64,000 nt of DNA from Litsea cubeba (taxonomy: Eukaryota; Streptophyta; Magnoliopsida; Laurales; Lauraceae). Positions 38,054-51,300 of this stretch are shown here, in pieces. Both the position numbers and the translations under genes were made by a program. The notes beneath the pieces are model-generated. The model worked only from the letters and a program-made list of their open reading frames with translations. It did no database searches and was not told where the DNA came from. How positions within the stretch are numbered: the first letter of the stretch is position 1; the number at the start of each line of letters is the position of its first letter. The stretch spans positions 21,539,457-21,603,456 of the forward strand of contig CM022951.1 in assembly GCA_012931725.1 (NCBI GenBank), given 5' to 3'.

Positions 38054-39171
38054 GTATGTGCTCCTTCATTAGGCCTCTCATTTGTGTGGATCTTGGCCCG
38101 CATTAGGCACTTGGGCTCTTGTGTTCATCCTATTCGCAATTTCTTAACTCTATTTCTTATATGTGCAATTCTTCATGTTTTTTTGGGGGCTATATGATAG
38201 TATGTTTGGTTGGATGACCTGAAACTGGGGATGACATCATTGTGGTGTAGGATGGATGAGTTTTTGTTGATTGTCAGACATGCCTGTGATATCCATGTAC
38301 CTCAAATTTTGACGGGATTTTCAATGGTCAGGAGTTCTGCATAAGAGTGGTGTGGGATTTTCAATTTATTTCTTCCGCAAAGTGAGACCCTCTGGTTAAA
38401 GTAGGACCGGAATTCTAGTAAGTAGAACTCCCGGAGGGGACCTAAGCCCCCATCTTGTATCATTCCTATATTAAATCCCCACTTGACCGGTAATGGTACA
38501 AATATGGCCCACCTTTCAGGAATCTAAGCCCTTGATCAAGTAAGCTTCCCAAACTTATTGTGATAAGCCATTTCAGCTCTTTTGTGTGTGTGTGTGATGC
38601 TCTTCATCCAAATGGGTGCTTACAAGTTTGGAGAATTAGGAATTTGAGAGTTATGATTGTCCAATTCGGCAGATATTTGCTGCATCTCTCTCTGCCCTCG
38701 TCATGGTTAAGGCCAGAGATAACATATGAAGTGGTTTTGAAAGATCATATTTGAAAATTTCCCTGGCCATTATTGAGCTCGGAACAGCCCCAAACTAATG
38801 ATCAATCTAAGCACTTCATTGACTCCTGTGAATTGGTTACTCTCATCTGAATTGTGTGTGCCCTTCAAATCATCATGCAAATTTTGGTATCCATATCACT
38901 TTAATTTCTACAATTTTAGTACCTTCATTTTCGTATGGTTCCTTTTCCTGAACAGAGCTGTGATATGTGATGGTAGGTCACAGACTCACAGGGAGATCTT
39001 TCCGACCCCACAACGCCTTATCATGTTTCCAAGGGAGTCAATCCCTTTCTAGGTTAGGAACAGTCCACCTATTATTAAAACTGTCTCTAATAAGTAAATA
39101 TCTTTAAAAGAATAGGGTAGATAATATCTTAAAAATATTTTAAATTGGATAATGGAGCCCATCTTCTTGGT
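38054..39171. other. No assigned gene; one possible terminal exon
   Basis: The ORF continuing past 38053 is probably intron. At 38958-39052 a stretch ending in a stop follows a pyrimidine-rich acceptor ('ccttttcctgaacag'), reading 'CDGRSQTHREIFPTPQRLI'. Its phase does not match the donor at 38053 and I do not recognise it. Confidence 0.3.
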
Positions 39172-39179
39172 GGAATTAT

Positions 39180-39506
39180 TAGGGGTGCTCATGGGCTGGG
39201 CCATCCCGAGCCCGCTTTCGGCCGGGCTTGGATATGTAATGAGGGCTCGATTAATAATTGGTCCGGGGTTGGATTAAGTGATGAAAGCCCATAGCCTGGA
39301 CCGGCCTGGCTTGCATAAGAATTGCATGTAATTTAATTTAATTAGTGCTCTAACTCCCACAAAAGTGATAAAAAGCCTGGTTTGGCCCGGCCCAGTACAT
39401 TAAATGGGCGGGCTCGGGCCTAACTTTTATGGCCCGTGCGGGCTTGGGCCCTGGCCAGTCCTGTATATGCCTTAGCCCAGCCCGGCCCGGCCCATGAAGA
39501 CCCCTA
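39180..39506. mobile_element. hAT MITE, GC-rich
   Basis: It starts TAGGGGTGCTCATGGGC and ends CCCATGAAGACCCCTA, with 8 bp flanks GGAATTAT (39172-39179) and GGCATTAT (39507-39514) that differ at one base. The interior is made of 'gcccggcccg' runs. This is a widespread plant non-autonomous hAT type; length 327 bp. Confidence 0.8.
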
Positions 39507-40140
39507 GGCATTATGTTTGGTATGAAGATCTCTTGCTTGGTAACAAGGCCCAATAACATACCAATCATGGTCATATTTGGTATTGGATTGAATTTTCAAG
39601 GGGGGCTTTGTCAAAGTGAATCTCAACACTCAGAATGACAAATCCAATGGGGACCCTCACTCTTACCAACTTCATATTGTGTGGTCCACTTCCATTCATG
39701 GGGGAGGGTCGTATCCTATTTTCCAATTGGTCCGTTATTGTGAAACTTCGTCTACAAAAGCCAGGAAGAATGTTCTCCTACAATCACACTCCATTGCTTA
39801 TATGTAGTCCAGCTTGTAGGGCCTGCTATGAGTCTATGACTAATATCTATTAATAGTAATACAAAGAGGGAGATGCGAAGGTGTGGACAAGGGGGAGCCA
39901 AAAAAACCAGAACAACAAGATTAATTTTACCACACATCCATCAATCGGTTTCACAAAAATAATTGATATTATGGAATTTCTTGCGATATCATCGTGAAAC
40001 ATTAGTTTTTGACAATATAATCGATGCGATATATTGCAAGCTATTGACAAAAAATTATTTGAAAAATAAGGAAAAAAGAAAATGAAAACCTCCTTCCCGT
40101 TTATCCCAAGCTCTAGGGATTTGACAATTACACATCATAT

Positions 40141-40289
40141 GAGGATTTTCCGTACGGTGAGCTTGAGTGGATCAATCACGGTCCGCCACGTCACCATGAG
40201 CAGCCCCTGTCCGGATGTATGGCTGGCTGTCCGTGGTGACGTGGCGGACCTTGATTGGTCCACTCACGATCACCGTGGGGGAAATCCTC
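40141..40289. mobile_element. Foldback MITE with 55 bp arms in the TL29 promoter region
   Basis: The arm 40141-40195 is the imperfect inverse complement of 40235-40289, separated by 39 bp. Outer ends are GAGGATTT and AAATCCTC. Both arms carry CCACGTCA / TGACGTGG, ACGT-core sites of the kind bound by plant bZIP factors. It lies about 730 bp upstream of the TL29 start codon. No clear target duplication was identified. Confidence 0.7.
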
Positions 40290-40326
40290 AAAGGATCCGG
40301 ACTCTTACATAGTGCGCTTTCTTTGG

Positions 40327-40788
40327 GCCCCTTTGCAATAAGATCTTATTTTGTGATTTAGAGCTTATTTAATTATTAGAGTGGTTGGTAAACCTCTAAT
40401 TAATTTATAATTTTAGAGCTTATTTAGATTAGAGCTTTTGTCTCATAAAAAAACTAAAGGGGGCTTCTTATTTTTTTAGAGCCTCTAAAGCAGAAAGAGG
40501 TTTGATAATGCAAAATTTATGTGTTCTGGATGAAAATAATCTCATAAAATTTTAAAATGATGTAAATGACGGGTTATACAATATAATTTTGATAAGGTGG
40601 GTCTTAGTCACCACAATTCTTAACGGTGGGCCCCAATTACCTCATGATATAACAACTTTTGTTTTAACAATTTTATCAAATACACTAATTGTAAATTAGA
40701 AGTTAAAACTTAGAGCTTTTAATTTATTAATTCTAGATGTTATTTTAATTAACTCTTATGAATTTTATCGGAGTTTCCAAACAGCCCC
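40327..40788. mobile_element. Candidate AT-rich MITE
   Basis: AT-rich block bounded by 'gggcccctttgcaataag' and, inverted, 'ggggctgtttggaaactc'. The ends are only loosely similar and no target duplication was found. Confidence 0.3.
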
Positions 40789-40925
40789 AACCAAAACAAC
40801 AAAAACCAACCCCCACGCCCGCCCCCCACCCCCCACAACACCCCAAAACTAAAGAGGATACAAATTAGGAAGAAAAAGTTGGCCTTGTATTAACGGTTTG
40901 GATTGACTAAAAGGTGGGCCCCGAA

Positions 40926-40933
40926 TATAAAAA
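40926..40933 (+). promoter_or_regulatory. TATA box of TL29
   Basis: TATAAAAA lies 93 bp upstream of the ATG at 41019. It follows 'gtgggccccgaa', a TGGGCC-type element often seen in promoters of nuclear genes for organelle proteins. Confidence 0.55.
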
Positions 40934-41018
40934 CGAATAGGAAATAGGAACGTACATTACAGAGACACCATTTCTGTATCCTCTTCTGATACTGGAAGCA
41001 GAAGTGACTGAAACTGGA

Positions 41019-41113
41019 ATGGGGCCTCCTACAGTTTCCTTCCTCTCAACCCTCCCTTCTCTGCTTCCCATTTCTGATGAGCCCATCTCTGACAACCACA
41101 CCCAGATCCCCAA
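41019..41113 (+). CDS. TL29: TL29 exon 1
   Basis: Starts MGPPTVSFLSTLPSLLP, like other TL29 precursors (MG..SFLSTLPS). Donor 'CAA, gtaagt'. It ends with two bases of a split codon. Confidence 0.85.
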
Positions 41114-44100
41114 GTAAGTTTTTTTTCAACTTTTATTTTAATCTCTTTTGGTGCCCTTGTTTAAGAACAGCTTCTCTCTTTCTTTTCTTTTGGTAATTGC
41201 CTATTGCTGCTTCCAAAATATTGCCTATGTATCTGCTTTTCCATTTCCTTACAACAGATTTCCAAGTTCATAGGGCCCACTTTTCTTATGACCATTAGAT
41301 TTGGTGTTATGATGTATTTTGAAAATGTCTTAATGGATTATTTTGACCTTGAGTTTAGAGTTGCCCACCATTTTGAATTCGAGTTATTAATTTGTAGTTT
41401 GAGAATTAGCTTACTTCATTGGAAAATTCGATGGGTGCAGGGTCATTTGATTTGCTTTTCAATTCATATATAGAGTTGGAACCGATTTGTATGATTCCAC
41501 GCTGTAAATTCATCACTAGGGTTTGGATCCAAAATCCAAACTGCTCAAGATAGTTGTTGGTGTCCTTTGCGGTACTAAATTTCACTCTCATCAGAGTTGG
41601 CGCCACCATAAGATTCATCACATGTAAAATACATGATAAAATAAAAAATCTAATGGAAGAAGAATCCCATGTTTTACAAATGGGAAATTCTATTTGCACC
41701 CACCTCTTTTGATGAGTCCACCCACATTTCCAAAAATACCCAAAATACCCTCCTCTTCTCTCCTCTCCCTCTCCCTCTCTCCTTCCCCGTTCCCTGCTCC
41801 GGCCACCTCCGCCCAACCCCGCCGCCGCTGATCCCCCCCCTCTCTCTCAATCTCTCTCGCCCGCCGCCTGCAGCCCCCGTCCCTCTCCCCCCTCCCCACT
41901 TTCTCTTTTCCTCTCTCCCCCTCTCCATCTCACCCGCCGGCCCTTGCAAAAAATCCCTTAGCAGGTGCCGAATCAGTGTGCCGCGATAGATGTGCTGGAA
42001 CTCCCACTTTGTCCCGTGCACGTCGCGGATGGAGATATTTTGCACCAGCGGATTCGCATTGAAGTTCAGTCGAGGGAAAATCGAGTCTGCATAGAAGCGC
42101 GGCACCGAGAACCCTTCGCCATTGTTGGCGTCGCTTGGGGTGAGAATCGCCCTCAACAGGGCTACTGAGAGAGAGGGAAGGAGAGGGAGATGGGTCGACG
42201 GGGGTTGGGCATAGGTTGCCGTAGCAGGGAGAGGGAGAGGCGTAGTTCGAGTTTCAGCGCCGTGCACAGAGGGGTGCACGGAGTTTCAGAGCCGTGCACA
42301 GAAAGAGGTGCATGGCTGGGGAAAACCGTGCATATATCATGTGCACGGCATTTCATACCTGTGCACATGAGATATGCATGGAATATGCACGGAATTTATG
42401 GGTATTTTCGTCATGTGCAAGTTTTTTTAAAAAGGTGGGTGTGCTCAGAAAAATCGGTGGTGTGTTCAGAATCACCCTTTACAAATAATCAATGGTAAGG
42501 GAGGGGGCAACTTGTAAAGTTAGATATGAACTCGAGTTAATTATTAGGGTCAATGGTGCTTTTAAACAACTTAGATTTCTTAGGTGGGCTCCACTAATGG
42601 AATTATATGAGTGAGCTTAAAGAATTTTATGAGAATAGTTTGCATACTGAAGTGCAAAATTCATAAATCTTATTCAAAAATTGTGAGATTTTCTGCTATC
42701 TTCCTTGTGAAAATTCTAGAGTTTATTCTTTTGGGAGAGACTTTGCATGCCCTCGATACACTAATTCATCATCCTTTTTCTACTTTCTTTAGATCTTGAA
42801 AAAAACTTTTGTTTGGAAACGTTTCTTGTGTATCTCAATGACTTCTTCTATCTAAAAAATATCAGCCACTACTATTGGTGGTTTTGTGCATTATAGCATA
42901 GGTTATTTCGCTTTTTTGTATCTAATTCTTGGACTCCTATAGGTTAGGCACACTACCTTCCATCTAGCTTGGTTCGTTTTCTTATAGCTGTTGGAGTGAT
43001 GATACTAGTCATTGTGGAGTTATGAGGCATAACCGTTGTGGTATTATGAGACTAGCCGTTATGGAGTTATGGGGCTTGAACTTTGAAGTGTAACCACGTG
43101 CATTAGTGGTACGCTACCGTTACCACCAATGACAATAATGTGTAATAAGTGATATTACCGTCAGGACTCCTCTATATAAGAGAGTTTGCGGGTAAGCGTT
43201 CAACACATAATACATAGAACACAACTACTCTTCTGCTTTCCCTTTTTTTTTTTTTTCGCCCTGCAAGCACGTTTGAGATAGTGGTCCATTGATGTTTGAG
43301 TTTTTCATCCATTCGAGTGCATGAGTGGTGGAGATTGTCCCATCAGGAAGCCGTCGTATTTTGGGGTAGACGCTTCTGAGTCCACCGCATAACTGTGGGT
43401 ACGAAATATGTCTTAAGAAAGCATCCTTTCTGACTTGCTACGGCTGCCAATTCGTTCGGGTTCTTTCTTTCCTTTATCTAATTATTTTATTTTATAATTC
43501 GTTTATTGAGAATTTTCACGATTTATTTCCAATAACTACTTCTACATGGTAATGAGAATCCACAACTGATCAAAAGAGGAGAAGGAGAAAAAATTGGATG
43601 ACTGTCTTTAATTAATTTCATTTATTATTATTATTATTATTTACAAATTTATGGGAGCCTAAACTGTAATTGTTAACATGTAAGGTGTTTGAAAATGAGT
43701 TCATTAATGATATTGATTTGCAAATGACAAGTTTGTGTTTGATTTTGAACAAGCAGGGCAACATTTTTTGTCGCAAAACAACTGATTCGGTTCAAGATGA
43801 AGATAGATTCTCCAGAAGGGATGTCCTGAAATGCTTTGGCACTATCATTGGCATGGTATGCATTAGATTGTGTATAATGTGCATGATTAGATTTTGAGGA
43901 AATTACTTTTCCTTCTTTTAGTTGAGCTACTTCTTTTGAGAACAGCAGAACTCTAGAACAGGAACCAATCAAATAGGTTTTAAAAAATCTTTAACCAAGG
44001 TAAATGTGCTTGTATTAGATGGCTATATGCTGGCCTTCACTAATAGCAGCAAAACATGCCTACCTATTTAAATAGATGAATGGCCTCCACCAATAGCAGC

Positions 44101-47100
44101 AACATATACTTGCATAATTTGGATTTTAAGGAGGCAAAACAACCGATGTTCTGTCTAAGGTGCAGTCTACTTTCAAGTGGGGGAATGATATTCTCACTGA
44201 ACTAAAATTGGCTATGTTTCATGTCTGACCTAAAATGCTGCCAATCTTTATTTGAGGTAGAAAAACTAGACTCGTTGACCCACTTAGTCTGGTTTCTGCT
44301 TTGGTCCCTTGTAGAGGTTGCCATGCAGCGGAGTGCATTAGGCATGCACATCCATATGCTGCCATAGTTGCTTGCTGTTGTATATTTTGCTTCGGCTGTT
44401 CGAAGTGACACTGTCAATTGTCTCTTGCTGCACCAAGATGTCACTCTTGAACCTAAGCTGAACACATACTCAGTAGTGGATTTGCATATCGATAAATTGC
44501 TTGCACAATTTGTATCACAAAACCCAACTACTTCACACAAGACTCCCTCTTCATAGAGAATCCCAAAATCGACTGGGCCCTCCACATAGAGCAAGGTGCA
44601 TCTAATTGCTTCCGGGTATGGTTTCCTCGGACTCTACATGACATGCTTATCATTTGAACTGCATAAGCAATATCTGGTTGTCATTGTCAGATAAGTCACA
44701 CTCTCAACTCCCGAGCGATGGCCGAGACATATTTCCATCAATCCATCCTTTAGCAGCTCTTCTATATCACTTCTCAACTTGTCATTAACCTCTGTTAAGA
44801 GTTAGATTGACTTGCAGTTCTCCATTCCGAATTTGCATAGGAAGTCTATAACATACTTCTTCTGACATAAGAATACTCCCTTATCACACTGCTCAACTTC
44901 CAATCCAAGAAAGTGTTTTCAGTTCCCCAATCACCTTCATCTCAAACCTACTGAGAAACTTTCCTGGATTAGTGTAACTTCATTTGTGTCATCTCCAATA
45001 AGGATGAGATCATCCAAATAAATTAGCACAGCAGTAGTTTGCCCATTATCCTGCTTCATAAATAGGTTTGAATTAGCCGGGGCTACTATGTAACCACTGA
45101 ACACCAAGAACTCCGAATCTTGCTATACCAAGCTTGTGGTTCTTGCTTAAGTTCATAAAGCACTTTACGCAACTTGGAAATATATTCTGGTTTCTATTGG
45201 TCCTCAAATCCAAGTGTTTATTCCATTAATTTCTTTTTTAACTTCTCCATGCAGAAGCACATTTTTGACATCCATTTGCCAAAGCTTTCATCTTTTGCTT
45301 GCTGTGAGTGCAATGAACACAAATGAAAGTGATCTTGGACACTGGACGAAATATCTTGTTGAAATCGATTCCGTACTATTGACTAAATTCACGTGTCGGA
45401 AAATGAGCCTTGTAATGTTCTACAGTTCCATCTATCTATCTCTTCGCCTTGTACACTTACTTGCGTGTAATTGGCTTTGTTCCTTGAGGACATGGGACCA
45501 ATTCCCATGTTTCATTTTTCATCAAGGTATTGATCTCGTCGCCCATTGCGATTTTTCACTCCTTGACTCTTTGTGTCTTCAAAAGAGGCTGACTCTTCCA
45601 TGTTATGGGATTTTGAGCTATTACAAGAAATCTCTCCCCCTCGATGAATTCTGCAAAAGCACTATCTATGTATTTGTGGTTAGGCTTTCTTACATGTGAA
45701 GACCTTCGCGGTTCCAATCTTGTATCTTCCGCCATGTCTTCAAGCAATGAAGAATGCTTCTCTTCGGTTGTAAGGTCTTTTGCTAAATTAATTTCAGTTT
45801 TCCATGGGCTATTACAATGCCTTGGAAAACTGTCAGGTTGGAGAATATCTTTCTCCCATGACTTCTCTTCAATAACCTTGGACTCTTGAGAAGCTGATAT
45901 AGTCCTAGACTGGTGAATCTCCCTTGTTTTGATTCCTCCTCTTTGAGACAGTTATGCACCTCATCTTCAAACTCTATGGAATCTGGTAACATGACATCAT
46001 TATGTGACCGCCATATGCTTCATGTCTAATGAGGCATAGATTCTCCCTATCGACGGATCACAATGCTCCAGACTCTTCTTTTGGTATTGTATCCCACAAA
46101 GATGCATCTCAATACCCTTTTATTGAGTTTTATCATTGATTTTCTATGAGAAAACATAGCACACATCTGAACACACAGAGGTGCTTAACTGTTGCTTTGC
46201 CTCCAAGTGTTTTTCCTCATAGAGAAACAAATCCTAGTCGAGGTTGTGGTAGCTAGTTCATCACACCCATAGTTACCTGATTCACAGTAAGATGGATTCG
46301 CATTCAAGGTCGTATTTCCTAGTTCGGCACATAATCCAATTTGAAAACTCGATGGAGTAGACTCATTTGCTTTTTTGTTCAATTTTCTTAATTCGTAGTT
46401 CAAGTTCGACAAATTTGATGCACGAATTTGGATATATAATTCAATAAGGTTGGTGAATATATATGTTTTGCAAAAGTTCTTAAATGTTGCAAAATTTATA
46501 TAATTTAAAAATTCATGAAGATTATAAATAACGATTAAATAAATTTAAATTCAATCCAATCACCTTTGATGTGTCTTAAGCTAGCTAGTATAAAGAGATT
46601 TCCAACTATGAGTATTGATCTTGAGTGTCTCACTAATGCCTTTAAGTGAGAGAAGTGAAATTCTGTAGTTAGCCCACCTTCTGAAATCTAAATGGCTCAA
46701 AATCAACACCCTTCTCTTGGATGAAATATTATCAAATTTTACTCCAGTAATAGTGAGGCCCCATTGTAAAATTTAGCATTTAACAGACAAATGAACCCAC
46801 ATTGTTAGGAGCTTCGCTTAATCACATCCCGCGTGAAGCTAATTATATGGCGGATGGTCTAGTAAGTGAAGGCGTTCTTCCGTTAAATATTTCTTTTGAT
46901 GTTTAATTTATTTGTTTTGTTTTTCCTACTGCATTTCTTTAGCCTGTGTTCTTGCGTTTGGTCCTTTTCTTAAATAAAATTTTTGGTTATAAAAAATAAA
47001 ATAAAACAGACACATGAACCCATATTGTTCTATGATTTAGATTTCACTTCAATCATGATTATATCTACCATTATATAGATCAAGTAAAAATATGTGATTA

Positions 47101-48347
47101 AAAAAAGTTAAAATCATATTTCTAGACACAAGTCAATCTGGTGGTGAGAATAAGTCTCTAACTAGAGTTGGTGGTGTAATCGCATTGCATTTCAAAAGTG
47201 GGCCATGGATGAATTTACTGCAAAGGGTACGACTCCTTGTCAAAGAAGAATGGCAGTATTGTCTTTCTTCTCAAAAATCATGTTTTATATATATATATAT
47301 ATATATCTCTTTAGCATATCATTCCTCTTTTCTTTAATCCTGAAAGAGGATGGAGAGAGGATACTCAGAAACTTTCTATCAGATGAGAGGATATGCAGGG
47401 GTTTTTCATCTAGGAGGAAATCTGAATCGCTCGTCTGGATGCAAATGCAGTGCAAGTCAGAGTACACCAAACTAGAGATGTAACGGATTGATGGAAAGTA
47501 GTTTGATCTTCCTCAAATAAGGTATCGAACATCGACGAATCTGCGATTTCAAGGTTTTCGAACCCCATCGAATCGAATAGTTATTCGAACTGAACTGTTC
47601 GGGATTTGACACCTATGAAAACGAATTAGGTAACTATGATTACATATGCCACTATCGCCATACACTCAGCCCAAAGCTTCTAATCGCACATTTTTATCAT
47701 GCAACATGCTTCTAAACGTGTCTCCCAAATGTCAGTTTTTCCGCCCTACCACTCTGTTCTGTTGTGGAGTGTTCTCACAAGTGAGTTGCCACTGAATTTC
47801 GTGCGCGTGCCCTTTTTAGTGCTTAAATTCTTGAGAAGTTTGAGCTCCACCGTTGTCAGACATAATTAAATAGACATTTCGGCCTACTAAATGTCTCTGC
47901 CTTTGAATGGAATTCTCTAAATTTCTTGAGTGCTTCAAAATTTTCTTGTAAGAAATATGCAAAGACATTCCTTGAAAAGTAGTTGATGAAAGTGATCATT
48001 TAGCGTGGCACCTATTGACGATCGGGCCGGCTCGAGACAATTCGAGGCCTAAAGTGATCATTTAGCGTGGCATCTATTGACGACAGGGCCGGCTCGAGAC
48101 AATTCGAGGCCTAAAGCGACAATCCTAAATGAGGCATTTTCTATGTTTTAATATTATTATAAATATTTTATTTAAAATTTATTTTTCTTATTTTTTTGTG
48201 ATGCAAAATTACTAATTAAGTTTTTATATTCAAGTTCTGCTAACCTATCTTAAGTCCACCTACAAAACCCACATGAAAATTTTGGGCCCATCCCCAAAAC
48301 TCACATGGAAACCTTGGGTCACAAAATCCAACTACCTATTTGCGCCC

Positions 48348-48378
<31 letters not shown>

Positions 48379-51300
48379 AAAAAAAAAAAAAATAAAAAAA
48401 TCTTGAGTTGGTGGGGCTCGAAGTATTTTCACCTGCGCACGGTGCGCATGTACACCATGAGTGAGGACCATCCAAGATGGACTTCAGATGTGTGCTCTAT
48501 GTATTAGATGTTCCATGCACGGTGCTCATATGCACGGTGGGCAAGTGAATAAATTCCGGCGGGGGCCCTTTGTTTATCTTAAATTTAAAGATCTATTATT
48601 AGGCTGAAATCCCAAGCTATGGATCTATTACAACCACATCATGGATCAAATCTGAATGAGCCCCTATTGAAATAGGATACACAAAAATAATGAGAAAGGC
48701 TTGTGAAGCAAATTCATGACTAAATGAATGGTTGGATTTGATACACATGGACTGCTAGAAATATAATGGTGTGCTAAAATCAATTGGACTCCTAGCAATA
48801 GAAATATAAGGGGCAGATTTGGAAATATAATAGGCCATAAATGACACTTTAAGGCCCCATGAAAGTCTTGGTCGTATCTTCTCAAGAGAGAGTTATTATG
48901 GGGGCCTTATATTTTGGGGAGAAAAAAAAGGGATCACAGTTGACAAGTTCGATTTTTTGGAATTTCAAAAGATGTCAGCTACTATTTTGGGGCCTTTTTT
49001 TTGGGCCTTATTTTTTGGGGCCTAAAGCAAAGGCTTTGTTAGCCTTATGGTACAGCCGGCCCTGATTGATGGGTACTTCTTTCTAAACGTGTCCACACGC
49101 ACCAGCTCCAAGGGTTCTTTTGATTCAAACTTTGACTCTTCAAAGGGCAGTCGATACCTTGCCGAACTTGCATCTTGCACATATTGCATCTAAACAAAAC
49201 TCTATCTTTGGTAGTCTTTTGAAAAGTCCATGTTTTGTGATCTTGTAGAGCATTTTTTATCTTACATGCCCTAAATGTGTCAGGTCCTTTCCATGTATGC
49301 TTTTTTTGCTGCTATCATGTACAGACTTTACTCGCTTCCTTGTCATCATGGGGGTGCTGTCCACTTTCATCTTCTCAAGGATCTGCACACCAATGGGCCC
49401 AAAGTTCTCTATTTTATAGAAAAAAAATTCTTTGCCATATCAGGAACATGGTAAACAACACAAAGTAAGTGGTCTTCATGGAATCTGGTTGGAATCTCTG
49501 CATCCTCTACATGTTTCATTAGGTGTTGTGAGTTGTTAACCGTCATTACCACCCAATTTCCATCATATCGCCACATCCTTATAAACTTCTTCTCGTCGCC
49601 CGTCATGTGGTTGTTTCAAACTGGAGTCCGCAATCCAATTCTTTGAGTAGTCAATTATTGCACTTTGTCTAGATGTGGAACTCCTTAAGACCATGTTGGT
49701 TTCGTCATGTTGATCTTGTATGGCAGTTGTCAAGGCCTGCTCCTTGATTATTTCTATAGTTTTTCTTGTAGACAATCACACGTCTATGGTTTTCGATACT
49801 CAATTCGCCTATGGTTCCTGATCTTCCTCATCACTAGCTCCCCCTACTTGCTAGCTCCTCTGTGCTGCCAATCTTCAGTGGCTGAATTACCTTCCATAGG
49901 AACAAGTCTAGCATTACAATCACGTGCAAAGTGGGCTTCCTAGAGCGATAACATGTCTTTTTATAATGTGTCTTCTTGCCATTCTAACTTGACATTGGTA
50001 GCTATCTCCACTGTCTTTTGATCCACCTTTGTCGCATCTCGATTTGGATTTGCCTTGTGGCTTGCCTTTATAGTCTTTGGACAACATGGCTTCTTCTTTG
50101 CCTTCAATCTTTAAGCTATCAGTTTTAATGAGCACCATCTCATTGATAATGAGCAAATTCTCTAACTCATTCACAGATGATTGTTTCCCCCCACTGCATA
50201 AGCTGGTCATGAACTGTTGATCAGGAGTCTCATCATCTTGGTATCTAAGATTTTATTCTCTAGGTCCAATAGGGACAACTCCCTACATGACGCCCTGCTG
50301 CTTAAGAAATACTGTTGCACTGAACATTTTACTTGTTCTGGGCTTCCGATCTCCTATTCCAAGAGTTGGTGTTGATGCATTTCTTCTTTGAGAAGAGCCT
50401 CTCAAATGTGTGTCATCCCTCCTTTTGTGTCTTTGCAGCTGAGATTACAAATGAGCACGTCGTCATGAACACATTGTGTAACGCCCCAAAATCCGGGCGC
50501 CTTGAATCTCGGGACGCTACGGGAAAGTACCCAAGTGAAGCGGAAAATCCAATAAGATAAGCAAGTATGAATCTCATAAGAGCAAGTAAATGAGCAATGT
50601 TCTACAATTTTATTTCACTTTAAGGGATTGCAAGGTACTTTCCGTAATTAAACTAAGTATGATCCTAGGCCAACACGGCCAGCTACAAATAGAGGGAAGA
50701 ATAGAAAATCTATGCGATCGATATCTCTCGATGCACCAGCCGCATCACTCTCCGAACCTTGCGGCAACGAATCAACCGCCAAGCAAACCACCAATCAAAC
50801 CTAAAAGCACCAAGGATTGGGTCAGGCTCGATGAGCTAGGCAAATAGGCATGTTTAGATGGCAATACATTATATTAACAGATAGGAAAGGTCAAACCTGA
50901 TTCTAGTTGTACCTGTATGATTAGTATCTCGATACCAAATATAGAATATCAGAGTACAATAGAAATGGTGTGGAGTGTAGTGTATGAACGATAATCGAGA
51001 TAGTAGTATAATAGATGTTTGATACAGCATATCATGTAAATAAGAGAAGCCATCATCATCAATATATCATCTAAATCACAAGAGCACATAAGTGTCACCA
51101 GCAGTATAGATAACCTGGGGAAGTAGCCTTACCATGTCCGTGACCATCATATCTAAATCCAACTATATCAATGTCGGCAATTAAAGGCACTAAGCAACAT
51201 CATCCATAATACATAATAATCATACATCCAATATACATCCATAGGAGCACATAAAGGTACGTCCACAGTTGAAGTACAAGGGACGTGGGGGGTCAGAGCC

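Noticed and set aside
38054..38197. Extension of the PsbO-like ORF past the donor
   Set aside because: Sequence after gtatgt is hydrophobic without similarity to PsbO and is most simply read as intron.
41674..42279. 201-codon minus-strand ORF as an intact gene
   Set aside because: Only residues 44-107 match a real family (ARF B3). The rest is translated low-complexity and TIR sequence of the Pack-MULE.
43757..43855. Alternative TL29 exon 2 starting at the acceptor 43755-43756
   Set aside because: It would be in phase 0, while exon 1 ends with two bases of a codon, so the frame would be lost. The acceptor at 43730-43731 restores it.
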